From assembly GCA_963735115.1 (NCBI GenBank), contig CAVTJR010000002.1, positions 806,001 through 870,000 of the forward strand: a stretch of DNA of 64,000 nucleotides. The letters are read 5' to 3'. The DNA is from JAKACA01 sp963735115. Its GTDB lineage: Bacteria; Actinomycetota; Acidimicrobiia; Acidimicrobiales; Bog-793. Below, in pieces: positions 24,942 through 32,866 of this stretch. The notes under the pieces are model-generated. The model was not told the DNA's origin. It saw nothing but the letters and a program-made list of their open reading frames with translations, and searched no databases. The number at the start of each line of letters is the position of its first letter. The stretch's first letter is position 1. The position numbers and the translations under genes are program-made.

Positions 24942-25525
24942 CGGAGATGCCCGGCGGCCTCGGGCGAGTCCTCCGGTCGGACGGTGTCGGCGATCGCCGC
25001 CAGCACGCCGTTTACGAAGCGCGGCGAGTCCTCCGTCGAGTACTCCTTCGCCAGCTCGACCGCCTCGTCGATGACGACGGCCACGGGGACGTCGAGCTCG
25101 CTGATGAGCTCGTAGGTGGCAATCCGGAGGATGCAGCGATCGACCGCCGGCATCCGCTCGATCGCCCAGCCGGAAGAGTGACCCGACACGAGCTCGTCGA
25201 CGTCGTCGAGACGCTCGGTCAGGCCCGTCACGAGCTGGACGGCGTACCCGGCCGGGGCGACCGGCAGCTCGGCCAGCAGGTCGCCGGGAAGCATGCCCTT
25301 TTGCTCAGCCTCGTAGCTGAGCTCGAGCGCACGCTCCCGCGATCGCCGGCGCTCGCCCGTGCCTCCGAGGAAATTCGCCCCCGCGTGATGGGCGCCGGAT
25401 CGACGTGGTCGGCCGGAGGGAGGCGGCTCACCAGAGGATCGCCGTTGACCGGAGGGCCGCGACCGTTGACCGGACCGGCCCGGCCGGGGTGACGAAGCGG
25501 GCTCAGGCCCGGGTGATGTACTCAC
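24938..25525 (-). CDS. nusB: Transcription antitermination factor NusB, start uncertain
   Basis: RNA-binding helical protein of the NusB-S10 antitermination complex. The core reads RRSRERALELSYEAEQKGML, then VTGLTERLDDVDELVSG, WAIERMPAVDRCILRIATYE and VINEAVELAKEYSTEDSPRFVNGVL-type sequence, all NusB features. In frame, the only canonical start before this core is the GTG at 25525, which overlaps efp by 23 nt and adds about 60 Pro/Ser/Arg/Gly-rich residues with internal repeats. No start lies near RRRSRERAL where homologues begin. Either this actinobacterial NusB has a long disordered tail or the true start is disguised by an error. Confidence 0.82.
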   Translation of the reverse strand: MSTSPGPEPASSPRPGRSGQRSRPSGQRRSSGEPPPSGRPRRSGAHHAGANFLGGTGERRRSRERALELSYEAEQKGMLPGDLLAELPVAPAGYAVQLVTGLTERLDDVDELVSGHSSGWAIERMPAVDRCILRIATYELISELDVPVAVVIDEAVELAKEYSTEDSPRFVNGVLAAIADTVRPEDSPEAAGHLR

Positions 25526-26063
25526 CGCTCCGGGTGTCCACCTTGATGCGGTCACCCGGGTTCACGAAGAGCGGGACGTTGAGGACGCGCCCGGTCTCGA
25601 GGGTGGCTGGCTTGCGGGCACCCGAGACGCGGTCGCCCTGGATGCCCGGCTCCGTCTCGGTCACGGTCAGCTCGACGGCCGCCGGCAGATCGACGTCGAC
25701 GATCTCGCCGTCGTACATCTGCAAGACGGCGGAGTCGCCCTCCTTCAGGTAGGAGGCGGCATCGCCGAGCGACGAGGCTTCCACGTACATCTGGTCGTAG
25801 GTGGAGTTGTCCATGAAGACGAACTGGTCGCCGTCCCGGTAGAGGTACTGCATCTCGCGCTTGTCGATGACGGCCTGCTCGACCTTCTCGTCGGCACGAA
25901 ACGTCTTCTCGATGACCGCTTTCGTCCGCATGTTGCGCAGCTTCGTGCGGACGAAAGCACCGCCCTTGCCCGGCTTCACGTGCTGGAACTCGACGACGGT
26001 GAAGAGGCCGTCGGAGAGGTCGAGCGCCATGCCGTTGCGGAGGTCGTTCGTGGAAAGGGCCAT
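25503..26063 (-). CDS. efp: Translation elongation factor P
   Basis: Rescues ribosomes stalled at polyproline. The 186-residue product has the three-domain EF-P pattern: MALSTNDLRNGMALDLSDGL, the modification-site loop KPGKGGAF, KTFRADEKVEQAVIDKREMQ, YLYRDGDQFVFMDN, and the C-terminal signature near GDRIKVDTRSGEYITRA. Length is exactly typical. Its ATG overlaps the stop of the peptidase gene by one base. Confidence 0.97.
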   Translation of the reverse strand: MALSTNDLRNGMALDLSDGLFTVVEFQHVKPGKGGAFVRTKLRNMRTKAVIEKTFRADEKVEQAVIDKREMQYLYRDGDQFVFMDNSTYDQMYVEASSLGDAASYLKEGDSAVLQMYDGEIVDVDLPAAVELTVTETEPGIQGDRVSGARKPATLETGRVLNVPLFVNPGDRIKVDTRSGEYITRA

Positions 26064-27193
26064 CAGAGAATCGTGTCCTTGGTCGACTTGGTGAGCGCGC
26101 GGGCGCCGGTTGCCGTGACGACGAGGGTGTCCTCGATGCGGACACCTCCGACCCCTGAGATGTAGGCGCCCGGCTCGACGGTCACGACCGCTCCTTCCAC
26201 GAGGATATCAGTGGACCCGGCGGCGACGGCCGGGGCTTCGTGTATCTCGAGACCCACACCGTGGCCGGTGCCGTGCACGAACAACTCGCCGTAACCGGCA
26301 CCCTGGAGCGAGCTGCGACAGGCGTCGTCGACCTCGCCACCGGACACGCCCGGGCGTATCGCCCGCACGCCCGCCCGTTGCGCGACGAGGACGGCGTCGA
26401 GTACGTCGAGGAGCTCGGGAGCGGCCACGCCACCCACACAGAGAGTCCGAGTCATGTCGGAGCGGTAGCCGTCCACCTCGGCGCCGAAATCGACGACGAC
26501 GAGCTCGCCGGGCACGATCCGCCGGTCCGACGGGGCGTGGTGAGGCAGGGCGCCGTTCGGCCCGGCAGCCACGATCGTCTCGAAGGAAACGCCGTCGGCG
26601 CCTCGGCGGCGCATCTCGATGTCGAGATCGAGAGCAAACTGCAGCTCGCTGAGGTCGTCTCTCAGACGCTCCTTCACCTGGGCGAGGCCCACGTCGGCGA
26701 TGTCGGCAGCCAGCTCGATGCGGGCGAGCTCGCCGGCGTCCTTGACGATCCGCAGCTCCTCGACGAGGCCGCGGGTGGCCACGAGCGAACCCCCGGCGCT
26801 CACGCACTGAAGACTGGAGGCGAGGCGCTGCTGTCCGGTCCAGGTGATGATATCTGCCTCCAACCCGAGACGTCCGATCCCCTTTGTCGCCCGGTCGATG
26901 GCGGCGAGCTGGTCGGCCGGGCGGCCGATCTCGATCGTCACCTCAACCCCGGCGTCACTCAGCTGCTGGCGGGCCTGGTCGCGGTAGCGCCCGTCGGACA
27001 CGAGCAGTCCGCCGTCGTGCGTCACGAGCAGCATGCCGGCCGAGCCCGAGAACCCCGTCAGGTATCTCACATTGATGAGGCTCGTGACGAGGAGGGCATC
27101 ACAGGAGGCGCCGGCCAGGCGGGCACGCAGCCGACCCATCCGCCCGGCCACGTCCATGGGCGGCAGGAACGAGCGGTCTCGGCCGTTCGACAT
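26063..27193 (-). CDS. Xaa-Pro peptidase (M24B family, PepQ/PepP-like)
   Basis: Metallopeptidase with the pita-bread fold that removes residues next to proline. The 376-residue product has an N-terminal creatinase-like domain (about 15-140, including NVRYLTGFSGSAGMLLVTHD) and a C-terminal catalytic domain. The metal ligands are visible in VVVDFGAEVDGYRSDMTRTL (two Asp), GTGHGVGLEIHEAP (His), VTVEPGAY (Glu) and VRIEDTLVV (Glu). I chose the ATG at 27193. The longer frame to 27724 would enter aroQ and aroB. It lies just upstream of efp, as in mycobacteria. Confidence 0.93.
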   Translation of the reverse strand: MSNGRDRSFLPPMDVAGRMGRLRARLAGASCDALLVTSLINVRYLTGFSGSAGMLLVTHDGGLLVSDGRYRDQARQQLSDAGVEVTIEIGRPADQLAAIDRATKGIGRLGLEADIITWTGQQRLASSLQCVSAGGSLVATRGLVEELRIVKDAGELARIELAADIADVGLAQVKERLRDDLSELQFALDLDIEMRRRGADGVSFETIVAAGPNGALPHHAPSDRRIVPGELVVVDFGAEVDGYRSDMTRTLCVGGVAAPELLDVLDAVLVAQRAGVRAIRPGVSGGEVDDACRSSLQGAGYGELFVHGTGHGVGLEIHEAPAVAAGSTDILVEGAVVTVEPGAYISGVGGVRIEDTLVVTATGARALTKSTKDTIL

Positions 27194-27216
27194 GGCGGGA
27201 ACCTTAGAGGCGGTCG

Positions 27217-27663
27217 TCAACCGTCGAGCAGCCTGCCGGCCGCCTCCACGGCCAGCTCGTAGCCGAAGCCGCCGAACCCCGCCACCACGCCGTTCGCCAC
27301 CGGCGCCAGCACGGAGCGGCGGCGCCAGGGCTCGCGTCCGCTCGGGTTCGATACGTGCAGCTCGACGATGACACCGTCGAAGGCTGCGAGGGCGTCGTGC
27401 AACGACCACCCGTAATGAGAGATCGCCCCGCCGTTCACGATGATGCCTGCCGCCCGGTTGCGGGCGCCGTGAACGGCCGCCACGAGTTCCGCTTCCGAGT
27501 CGCTCTGCAGGTGCTCGAGGTCGAAGCCGAGGCGGTCCGCCGTGGCAGTCGCTCTCTGTACGCGCTCGGGGAGGGTTTCGGGGCCGTAGATCTCCGGCTC
27601 CCGCTCGCCGAAGAGCTGGAGGTTCGGGCCTGACAGCAACAACAAGAGGCGACGATCGCTCAT
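27217..27663 (-). CDS. aroQ: Type II 3-dehydroquinate dehydratase
   Basis: Third step of the shikimate pathway. The 148-residue product starts MSDRRLLLLLSGPNLQLFGE and then has REPEIYG, with the catalytic Tyr. LEHLQSDSEAELVAAVH matches the family's FxQSNxEGELVxxIH block. IIVNGGAISHYGWSLHDAL stands for the usual NPGAxTHTSxAL, keeping the Asn and His but losing the Pro. ELHVSNPSGREPWRRRS matches EVHLSNxxxREExRxxS. Small differences suggest a divergent lineage. It overlaps aroB by 4 nt. Confidence 0.9.
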   Translation of the reverse strand: MSDRRLLLLLSGPNLQLFGEREPEIYGPETLPERVQRATATADRLGFDLEHLQSDSEAELVAAVHGARNRAAGIIVNGGAISHYGWSLHDALAAFDGVIVELHVSNPSGREPWRRRSVLAPVANGVVAGFGGFGYELAVEAAGRLLDG

Positions 27664-28751
27664 CGGAGTCCTTCCAGTACCTCGAAGACGGTTGTGGCCG
27701 GCACGCCGCGCACCGGCTCGACACCCCTCGGCCCGTCGAGTACGAAGGTCAGGTCGCCCTGCGCCTTCTTGTCACGTCGCATCAGCTCGACGAGGCGCTC
27801 CGGGTCGGCGCCGGTCGGGAGCCGGTCGGGCAGCTCGTAGTCGGCCACGAGGCGCTCGTGGCGCTCCACGCGGTGATGGTCGATCCGCCCGAGCGCCCTC
27901 GCCAGCCGGGCGGCGAACACGAGCCCGACGGCGACCGCCTCGCCGTGGCGGAGCAGCGGTGGCGGGGCGTCGCCCGGGCTTGTCGAGGAATCCTCGAAGT
28001 CACCCGACTCCCCCGCCAGCCCGGCGGCTTCGAGCGCGTGGGCGAGGGTGTGGCCGTAGTTGAGGATCATGCGGAGACCATCCTCGGTCTCGTCGGCCGA
28101 GACGATCCGCCCCTTGCACTCGACGCAGCGTGCCACCTGCTCGGGCACGTCGAGAGCGTCGAGATCGTCCACCCCCAAAAAGGCGTACTTCGCCAACTCG
28201 CCCCTGCCCGACCGCCACTCGGCCGGCGGCAGGCTGGCAAGGACGTCGGTGTCGCAGATGACGCCGAGCGGCTGCCAGAACGCCCCGACGAGGTTCTTCC
28301 CCTCCGGCAAGTTGACGCCCGTCTTGCCGCCGATGGCGGCGTCGATCTGGCCGAGCAGCGTCGTGGCCACCTGGATGACGCCCGTGCCCCGGTGCCAGCA
28401 GGCGGCGGCGAAGCCGGCGACATCGGTGACGACCCCGCCGCCCACGCCGATGACGACGTCGCCCCGGGTGAGGCCGGCCTCGGCGAAGCGGCGGCTCAGC
28501 GTCTCCACCGTGGCGAGCGACTTCGCCCGCTCGCCGGGTCCGATCTCGACGACGGTGGTCGGGATGCCCGTCTCGAGCCCGGCGGCGACGCCGATGCCCG
28601 CCTGCGTGACGACGACGGCCTGCCGGGCGGTGACCGGGATCATGTCGGCGAGCTCGGAGCGGGCGCCGGGGCCGACGAGGACGTCGTAGGAGCGCGGTCC
28701 GAGGTCGAGGCGGACGCCGACGAGGTGGCTGGAGCGGGGGCTCATGGTCAT
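27660..28751 (-). CDS. aroB: 3-dehydroquinate synthase
   Basis: NAD- and metal-dependent cyclisation of DAHP to 3-dehydroquinate. The 363-residue product has GERAKSLATVETLSRRFAEA, GGGVVTDVAGFAAACWHRGT, the Lys-containing IGGKTGVNLPEGKNLVGAFW, and the metal-site LNYGHTLAHALEAA plus RHGEAVAVG. The ATG at 28751 overlaps the aroK stop as ATGA. A second Met two codons in is an alternative. Confidence 0.96.
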   Translation of the reverse strand: MTMSPRSSHLVGVRLDLGPRSYDVLVGPGARSELADMIPVTARQAVVVTQAGIGVAAGLETGIPTTVVEIGPGERAKSLATVETLSRRFAEAGLTRGDVVIGVGGGVVTDVAGFAAACWHRGTGVIQVATTLLGQIDAAIGGKTGVNLPEGKNLVGAFWQPLGVICDTDVLASLPPAEWRSGRGELAKYAFLGVDDLDALDVPEQVARCVECKGRIVSADETEDGLRMILNYGHTLAHALEAAGLAGESGDFEDSSTSPGDAPPPLLRHGEAVAVGLVFAARLARALGRIDHHRVERHERLVADYELPDRLPTGADPERLVELMRRDKKAQGDLTFVLDGPRGVEPVRGVPATTVFEVLEGLR

Positions 28752-29347
28752 GCGGCCGGATCTCCGGCAGCAGCGCACGGACGCGATGGGACCCCTCCCG
28801 GTGAGGGGAGGCCCTTCGGCGACCCGTCCCGGTCGATCCACGTCCTTGCCAGCCGCTCCGCCCGCTCGGCGGTGACGGCCGGCTCGACCCAGTCGACATC
28901 GAGGGTGGCGTCGGCGATGGCTTCGTAGACAACGCGGCGGCGGGCCTCGAGGAGGCGCAGTGTGGCTGCCGGCTCGCGCTCGAGGAGGGGCCGGCCCCGT
29001 CCGGCGCCGAGGCGGGCGGCCAGGACGTGCGGGGCCACCCGCAGCCAGATGACGAAACCGCCCTGCCGGACGCGCCGGCGGGAGTCCGGGTCGAGCACGG
29101 CGCCGCCGGCGACGGCGATGACGGCAGGAGTGCTCGTGGCGATGGCCGACGCCAGCACCGTGCGCTCCTCCGCCCGGAAGGCGGCCTCACCCCGCGCCGC
29201 GAAGATGGCCGGGATGGTCATGCCGGTGCGGGCGAGGACTTCCTCGTCGCTGTCGTGAAAGACGCGGCCCAACCGGGAGGCGAGCAGCCGGCCGGTCGTC
29301 GTCTTGCCCGAGCCCATCATCCCCACAAGAAGGACATGATCAGGCAT
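28748..29347 (-). CDS. aroK: Shikimate kinase
   Basis: Phosphorylates shikimate at O3. The 199-residue product from the ATG at 29347 starts MPDHVLLVGMMGSGKTTTGR, with the P-loop at residues 9-17. It has DSDEEV (shikimate/Mg), FAARGEAAFRAEE (shikimate Arg), VAGGAVLDPD and the lid RPLLER. The C-terminal 25 residues are Pro/Ser-rich and extra to the family. It overlaps aroC by 8 nt. Confidence 0.95.
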   Translation of the reverse strand: MPDHVLLVGMMGSGKTTTGRLLASRLGRVFHDSDEEVLARTGMTIPAIFAARGEAAFRAEERTVLASAIATSTPAVIAVAGGAVLDPDSRRRVRQGGFVIWLRVAPHVLAARLGAGRGRPLLEREPAATLRLLEARRRVVYEAIADATLDVDWVEPAVTAERAERLARTWIDRDGSPKGLPSPGGVPSRPCAAAGDPAA

Positions 29348-30563
29348 CGGCCTCAGATTGCCCGCGGCCGAGGGAGCCTCCCGCCTGACCGGGGGCGGCT
29401 GAGGGCGTCTCGTGCACGGCTTTGGCGTAGGCATCGGCGTTGCGGACGAGCTCGGCCACCGAGTCGCCGCCGAACTTGCGGAGCGCTTCGGACGCGAGCA
29501 CGAGCGCCACCATCGTCTCGGCGACGACTCCCATGGCGGGGACGGCCGTCACGTCGGTGCGCTCCTTGAACGAGACCGTCGCCTCCTTCGTGGCGACGTC
29601 GACGGTGGCAAGGACGGGGCGGTTGAGGGTGGCGAGGGGTTTCATGGCGGCGCGGAGCCAGAGGAGCGACCCCGTGGAGATGCCGCCTTCGACACCGCCG
29701 GCGCGGGCGGTGTGACGGACGTAGTCGCCGGCGTCGCCGTCCCAGTAGATGGCGTCATGGGCGTCCGAGCCGCGCAGGCGCGCCACCTCGAAACCCTCGC
29801 CGATCTCGACGGCCTTCACCGCCTGGATGCTCATCACGGCCTGCGCCAGCAGGCCGTCGAGCTTGCGGTCCCAGTGGACATGGCTGCCGAGGCCGACCGG
29901 CACACCGTAGGCGAGCACCTCGGCCGTGCCCCCGAGGGAGTCGCCGACCTTGGCGGCCGCCTTCACCTCTTCGATCATCGCCTGCTCGGCCACCGGGTCG
30001 GCGCAGCGGACAGGTGACTCGTCGATGCGCTCGAGGTCGCTCGGGAGGGGATGGGCGTCGGAGAGCACACGCGCCTGACCGAGGGCGACGACGTGACTGA
30101 GCACGGAGACGCCGAGCTCGGCGAGGAGTGCCTTCGCGAGCGAGCCGGCGGCCACACGGGCGGCCGTCTCACGGGCCGACGCCCGCTCGAGCACGTCCCG
30201 CGCGTCGGAGAAGCCGTACTTCTGCATCCCCGCCAGATCGGCGTGCCCGGGCCTCGGGGCCGTCAGCGGTTTGGTGGGGGCGCCGGCGGCGGGCGACATC
30301 TCCTCCTCCCACTTCGGCCACTCCGTGTTGGCGATCTCGATGGCGACGGGCGAGCCGAGCGTGCGACCGTGGCGGATGCCGCCGAGGAGCGTGATCTCGT
30401 CCCGCTCGAAACGCATCCGCGGGCCCCGCCCGTAGCCGAGTCTCCGACGGGCAAGCTCCTCGCCGACCTGGTCGGCGTCGAACACCAGTCCGGCAGGCAG
30501 ACCCTCGACAACGACGACGAGCGCTTTGCCGTGCGACTCGCCGGCCGTGAGGAACCTCAACAT
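29340..30563 (-). CDS. aroC: Chorismate synthase
   Basis: FMN-dependent last common step of aromatic synthesis, EPSP to chorismate. The 407-residue product starts MLRFLTAGESHGKALVVVVE (AroC signature 1). It continues with RRLGYGRGPRMRFERDEITL, RPGHADLAGMQKYGFSDARD (signature 2 region), and a C-terminal RTDVTAVPAMGVVAETMVAL that matches signature 3. The ATG at 30563 is the only start consistent with the N-terminus. The 138 bp between it and the nfuA-like gene hold no gene that I can support. Confidence 0.97.
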   Translation of the reverse strand: MLRFLTAGESHGKALVVVVEGLPAGLVFDADQVGEELARRRLGYGRGPRMRFERDEITLLGGIRHGRTLGSPVAIEIANTEWPKWEEEMSPAAGAPTKPLTAPRPGHADLAGMQKYGFSDARDVLERASARETAARVAAGSLAKALLAELGVSVLSHVVALGQARVLSDAHPLPSDLERIDESPVRCADPVAEQAMIEEVKAAAKVGDSLGGTAEVLAYGVPVGLGSHVHWDRKLDGLLAQAVMSIQAVKAVEIGEGFEVARLRGSDAHDAIYWDGDAGDYVRHTARAGGVEGGISTGSLLWLRAAMKPLATLNRPVLATVDVATKEATVSFKERTDVTAVPAMGVVAETMVALVLASEALRKFGGDSVAELVRNADAYAKAVHETPSAAPGQAGGSLGRGQSEADA

Positions 30564-30700
30564 CTCCCCACGGTAGTGCGGTGGCCGGGAGCGGTTTGCG
30601 GCGACCTTCATCTCCGGCGTCGCCCCTCCGCCGGCTACTTCGTCGCCTTCATCTCCGCCGCCGCCTTCGTCGCCCTCTTCGCCCGCCGTGTCCCCGCTGG

Positions 30701-31342
30701 CTACTTCTTGGCCGGCTCGTAGTAGGGGTTGGAGCCGGAGGCGTGATCGGTGACATCCACGATCTCGAGCACCTCGGGCACCGCCTCCTGGATGGCGACG
30801 GCGATGCCCTGACTGAGGGTCACCTTGGCGAGGCCACAGCCCTGGCACCCGCCCGACATGCGGACATAGGCAGTGCCGCTCTCGAAGGCGACGAGATCCG
30901 CCCAGCCACCGTGCATGGCGATCTGCGGGTTCACGTCCTGCTCGAGGATCTCGAGGATCTTCTGCGCCGTCGGCGATGACAGGTCCGCCTCCGGGATGGG
31001 GGCACCTCCGGCGGCGGCACGCGAGGACGGCGGCATGTTGGGGTTGATCATGACGAGCCCCTGCTCCCCACCGGCATTGCTCACGTCCAGCGTCGCACCC
31101 CGCACCTGGTCGATGCTGCTGGCCGCCACGACGATGGAGAGACCGTCGGACTCCCAGACGGCATCGCCGGGCCCGGCGTCGGAGATCTGCTGGAACCACA
31201 TGTCGTAGGTGAACGAGCCGTTGGCCGAGCCGCTCACCTCCAACCAGAGCGCCAAGGCAGCGGCGTTCTCCTCGCCGGAGCGGATTTCGCTCACGACCGC
31301 CCGCGCCTCGTCGCTCACCCGCAACACATCCTGCTCGGCCAT
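30701..31342 (-). CDS. Fe-S cluster carrier protein, NfuA-like
   Basis: Carries [4Fe-4S] clusters to target enzymes. The 213-residue protein has two parts: an N-terminal A-type-like domain (about 1-105, without the A-type cysteines) and a C-terminal NifU domain (about 120-195) with MSGGCQGCGLAKVTLSQGIA, the CxxC cluster motif. This is the NfuA/NfuA-like arrangement. The ATG at 31342 is preferred. A TTG two codons upstream is possible. It is transcribed divergently from the ATP-grasp gene, across a repeat array. Confidence 0.88.
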   Translation of the reverse strand: MAEQDVLRVSDEARAVVSEIRSGEENAAALALWLEVSGSANGSFTYDMWFQQISDAGPGDAVWESDGLSIVVAASSIDQVRGATLDVSNAGGEQGLVMINPNMPPSSRAAAGGAPIPEADLSSPTAQKILEILEQDVNPQIAMHGGWADLVAFESGTAYVRMSGGCQGCGLAKVTLSQGIAVAIQEAVPEVLEIVDVTDHASGSNPYYEPAKK

Positions 31343-31369
31343 GGTCAAAGGCTAGACCGCTCGTCAAGC

Positions 31370-31456
31370 GGATCGGGCCGGGCCGTCCCATCTGAATCGC
31401 CGGCCGGTCCTATCTGCATCGCCGGCCGGTCCTATCTGAATCGCCGGCCCGACCGG
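31370..31456. repeat. 22-bp tandem repeats in a divergent promoter region
   Basis: Units TCTGAATCGCCGGCCGGTCC-TA begin at 31391, 31413 (A to C change) and 31435 (degenerate 3' end). A weaker copy precedes them at 31370 and a remnant of another follows at 31458. Each unit centres on the palindrome CCGGCCGG. The array fills most of the 147 bp between the divergent nfuA-like and ATP-grasp genes, so it could be an operator array. Confidence 0.85.
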
Positions 31457-31489
31457 CTCTGCACCGCCCAGGCGGCATCATGGGTCACC

Positions 31490-32866
31490 GTGCCCCGCGT
31501 CCTCCTCATCCTGCCGACTGGGACGTACCGTGCCGAGGAGTACCTCTCGGCTGCCGAGCGCCTCGGCGTAGACGTAATCGTCGGGTCCGAGAGGGCACAG
31601 GCCCTGGCGGCGACGATGGGTGAGCGTTTCGTCGAGCTGCCCCTCGATGATCCGGCCGAGGCCGCCCGCCTCATCGTGGCTCATTCCCGCCGCGACGCCC
31701 GCCTCGGCCTCGACGCCGTCCTCGGGGTGGACGATCAAGGGCTGCTCACCGCCGCCCTGGCGTCGGCTCAGCTCGGACTCCGCCACAGCCCTCCCGCCGC
31801 CGTCGCCCTCACCCGCGACAAGGCGGCCATGCGGGCCGCTTTTGCTGCCGCCGGCGTCCCCCAGCCCGATTTCGTCGTCGTCGCCCTGGCGGAGGCCGAT
31901 CGCGTGGCCGGCGCCGCCGAGCGCCTCGGACCACCTGTCGTCGTCAAGCCCTGCTCGCTCTCGGCCAGCCGCGGCGTCATCCGGGCCGATTCTCCCGCCG
32001 AAGCATCGGCCGCGGCAGGGCGCGTGGGCGCCATCCTCCAGAGAGAGGGCGAGGCCGCCGGCGCCCGCCTGCTCGTCGAGCGGTTCGTGCCCGGGTGGGA
32101 AGTGGCCGTCGAGGGCCTCCTGCGCCATGGGGAGGTTGAGATCATCACGGTCTTCGACAAGCCCGACCCGCTCGACGGTCCGTTCTTCGAGGAGACCTTC
32201 TACCTCTCCCCCAGCGTCCTCCCTCCCGCCCTCCTCGGGGCCGTGCTGCAGGCGACGGCGGCGGCTGTGGGTGCTCTCGGGCTCAGCGAGGGGCCTTTCC
32301 ACGCCGAGCTGCGCGTGCCCGGGGCTGCTGCAGAAAGAGGCGGGGCGGTGTCAGGCGATGCGGTGCCAGTCCGTGCGGCTGCAAGCCGGGGCGGCTCAGC
32401 CGATGCCGCCGTCCCGGGCGACGCCGTCAAAGTGCTCGAGGTGGCAGCCCGCACGATCGGAGGGCGTTGCTCAAAGGCGATGTTGATGGAGGACGGCTCG
32501 AGCCTCGAGGAGCTCGTGATCGCCAACGCCCTTGGCGCTCCGTACCCGCCGCCCCGGCTCGCCTCACCCTGCGGCGTTCTCATGCTCCCCATCCCGCGGA
32601 GTGGCACCCTCCGGTCGGTCGGCGGCGCCGACGAGGTCCGCGCCCTGCCCTGCATCACCGGCGTCGAGATCACCATCCCGATCGGGCGACCGGTTCGAGC
32701 CCTCCCCGAGGGCGACCGCTATCTCGGCTTCGTCTTCGCCGCCGGCGAGAGCCGGGCGGGCGTCGAAGAGGCCCTGCGGACGGCGGAGCGCCTCCTCGTG
32801 GTCGAGATCGAACCCGAGGACGTGGCCCGTCCTCGGTCGGACGAGCCCGCGGATACGGTGAGCTGA
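31490..32866 (+). CDS. ATP-grasp family ligase, substrate unknown
   Basis: The 458-residue product has the ATP-grasp layout: a PreATP-grasp domain (MPRVLLILPTGTYRAEEYLS to about residue 105), an ATP-binding core with VVVKPCSLSASRGVI (Lys loop), LLVERFVPGWEVAVEGLLRH, FFEETFYLSP, and a Mg-binding ARTIGGRCSKA near residue 320. A Gly/Ala/Ser-rich insertion of about 30 residues interrupts the core near residues 285-315. The GTG start at 31490 fits the reading frame. The stop shares one base with the next ATG (TGATG), which implies a common operon and probably a joint pathway with the radical SAM gene. The ligation substrate cannot be read from the sequence. Confidence 0.85.
   Translation: MPRVLLILPTGTYRAEEYLSAAERLGVDVIVGSERAQALAATMGERFVELPLDDPAEAARLIVAHSRRDARLGLDAVLGVDDQGLLTAALASAQLGLRHSPPAAVALTRDKAAMRAAFAAAGVPQPDFVVVALAEADRVAGAAERLGPPVVVKPCSLSASRGVIRADSPAEASAAAGRVGAILQREGEAAGARLLVERFVPGWEVAVEGLLRHGEVEIITVFDKPDPLDGPFFEETFYLSPSVLPPALLGAVLQATAAAVGALGLSEGPFHAELRVPGAAAERGGAVSGDAVPVRAAASRGGSADAAVPGDAVKVLEVAARTIGGRCSKAMLMEDGSSLEELVIANALGAPYPPPRLASPCGVLMLPIPRSGTLRSVGGADEVRALPCITGVEITIPIGRPVRALPEGDRYLGFVFAAGESRAGVEEALRTAERLLVVEIEPEDVARPRSDEPADTVS

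Noticed and set aside
30564..30700. A small gene between aroC and the nfuA-like gene
   Set aside because: The stretch gives only Phe/Ala/Arg-rich frames without a start or a ribosome-binding site.
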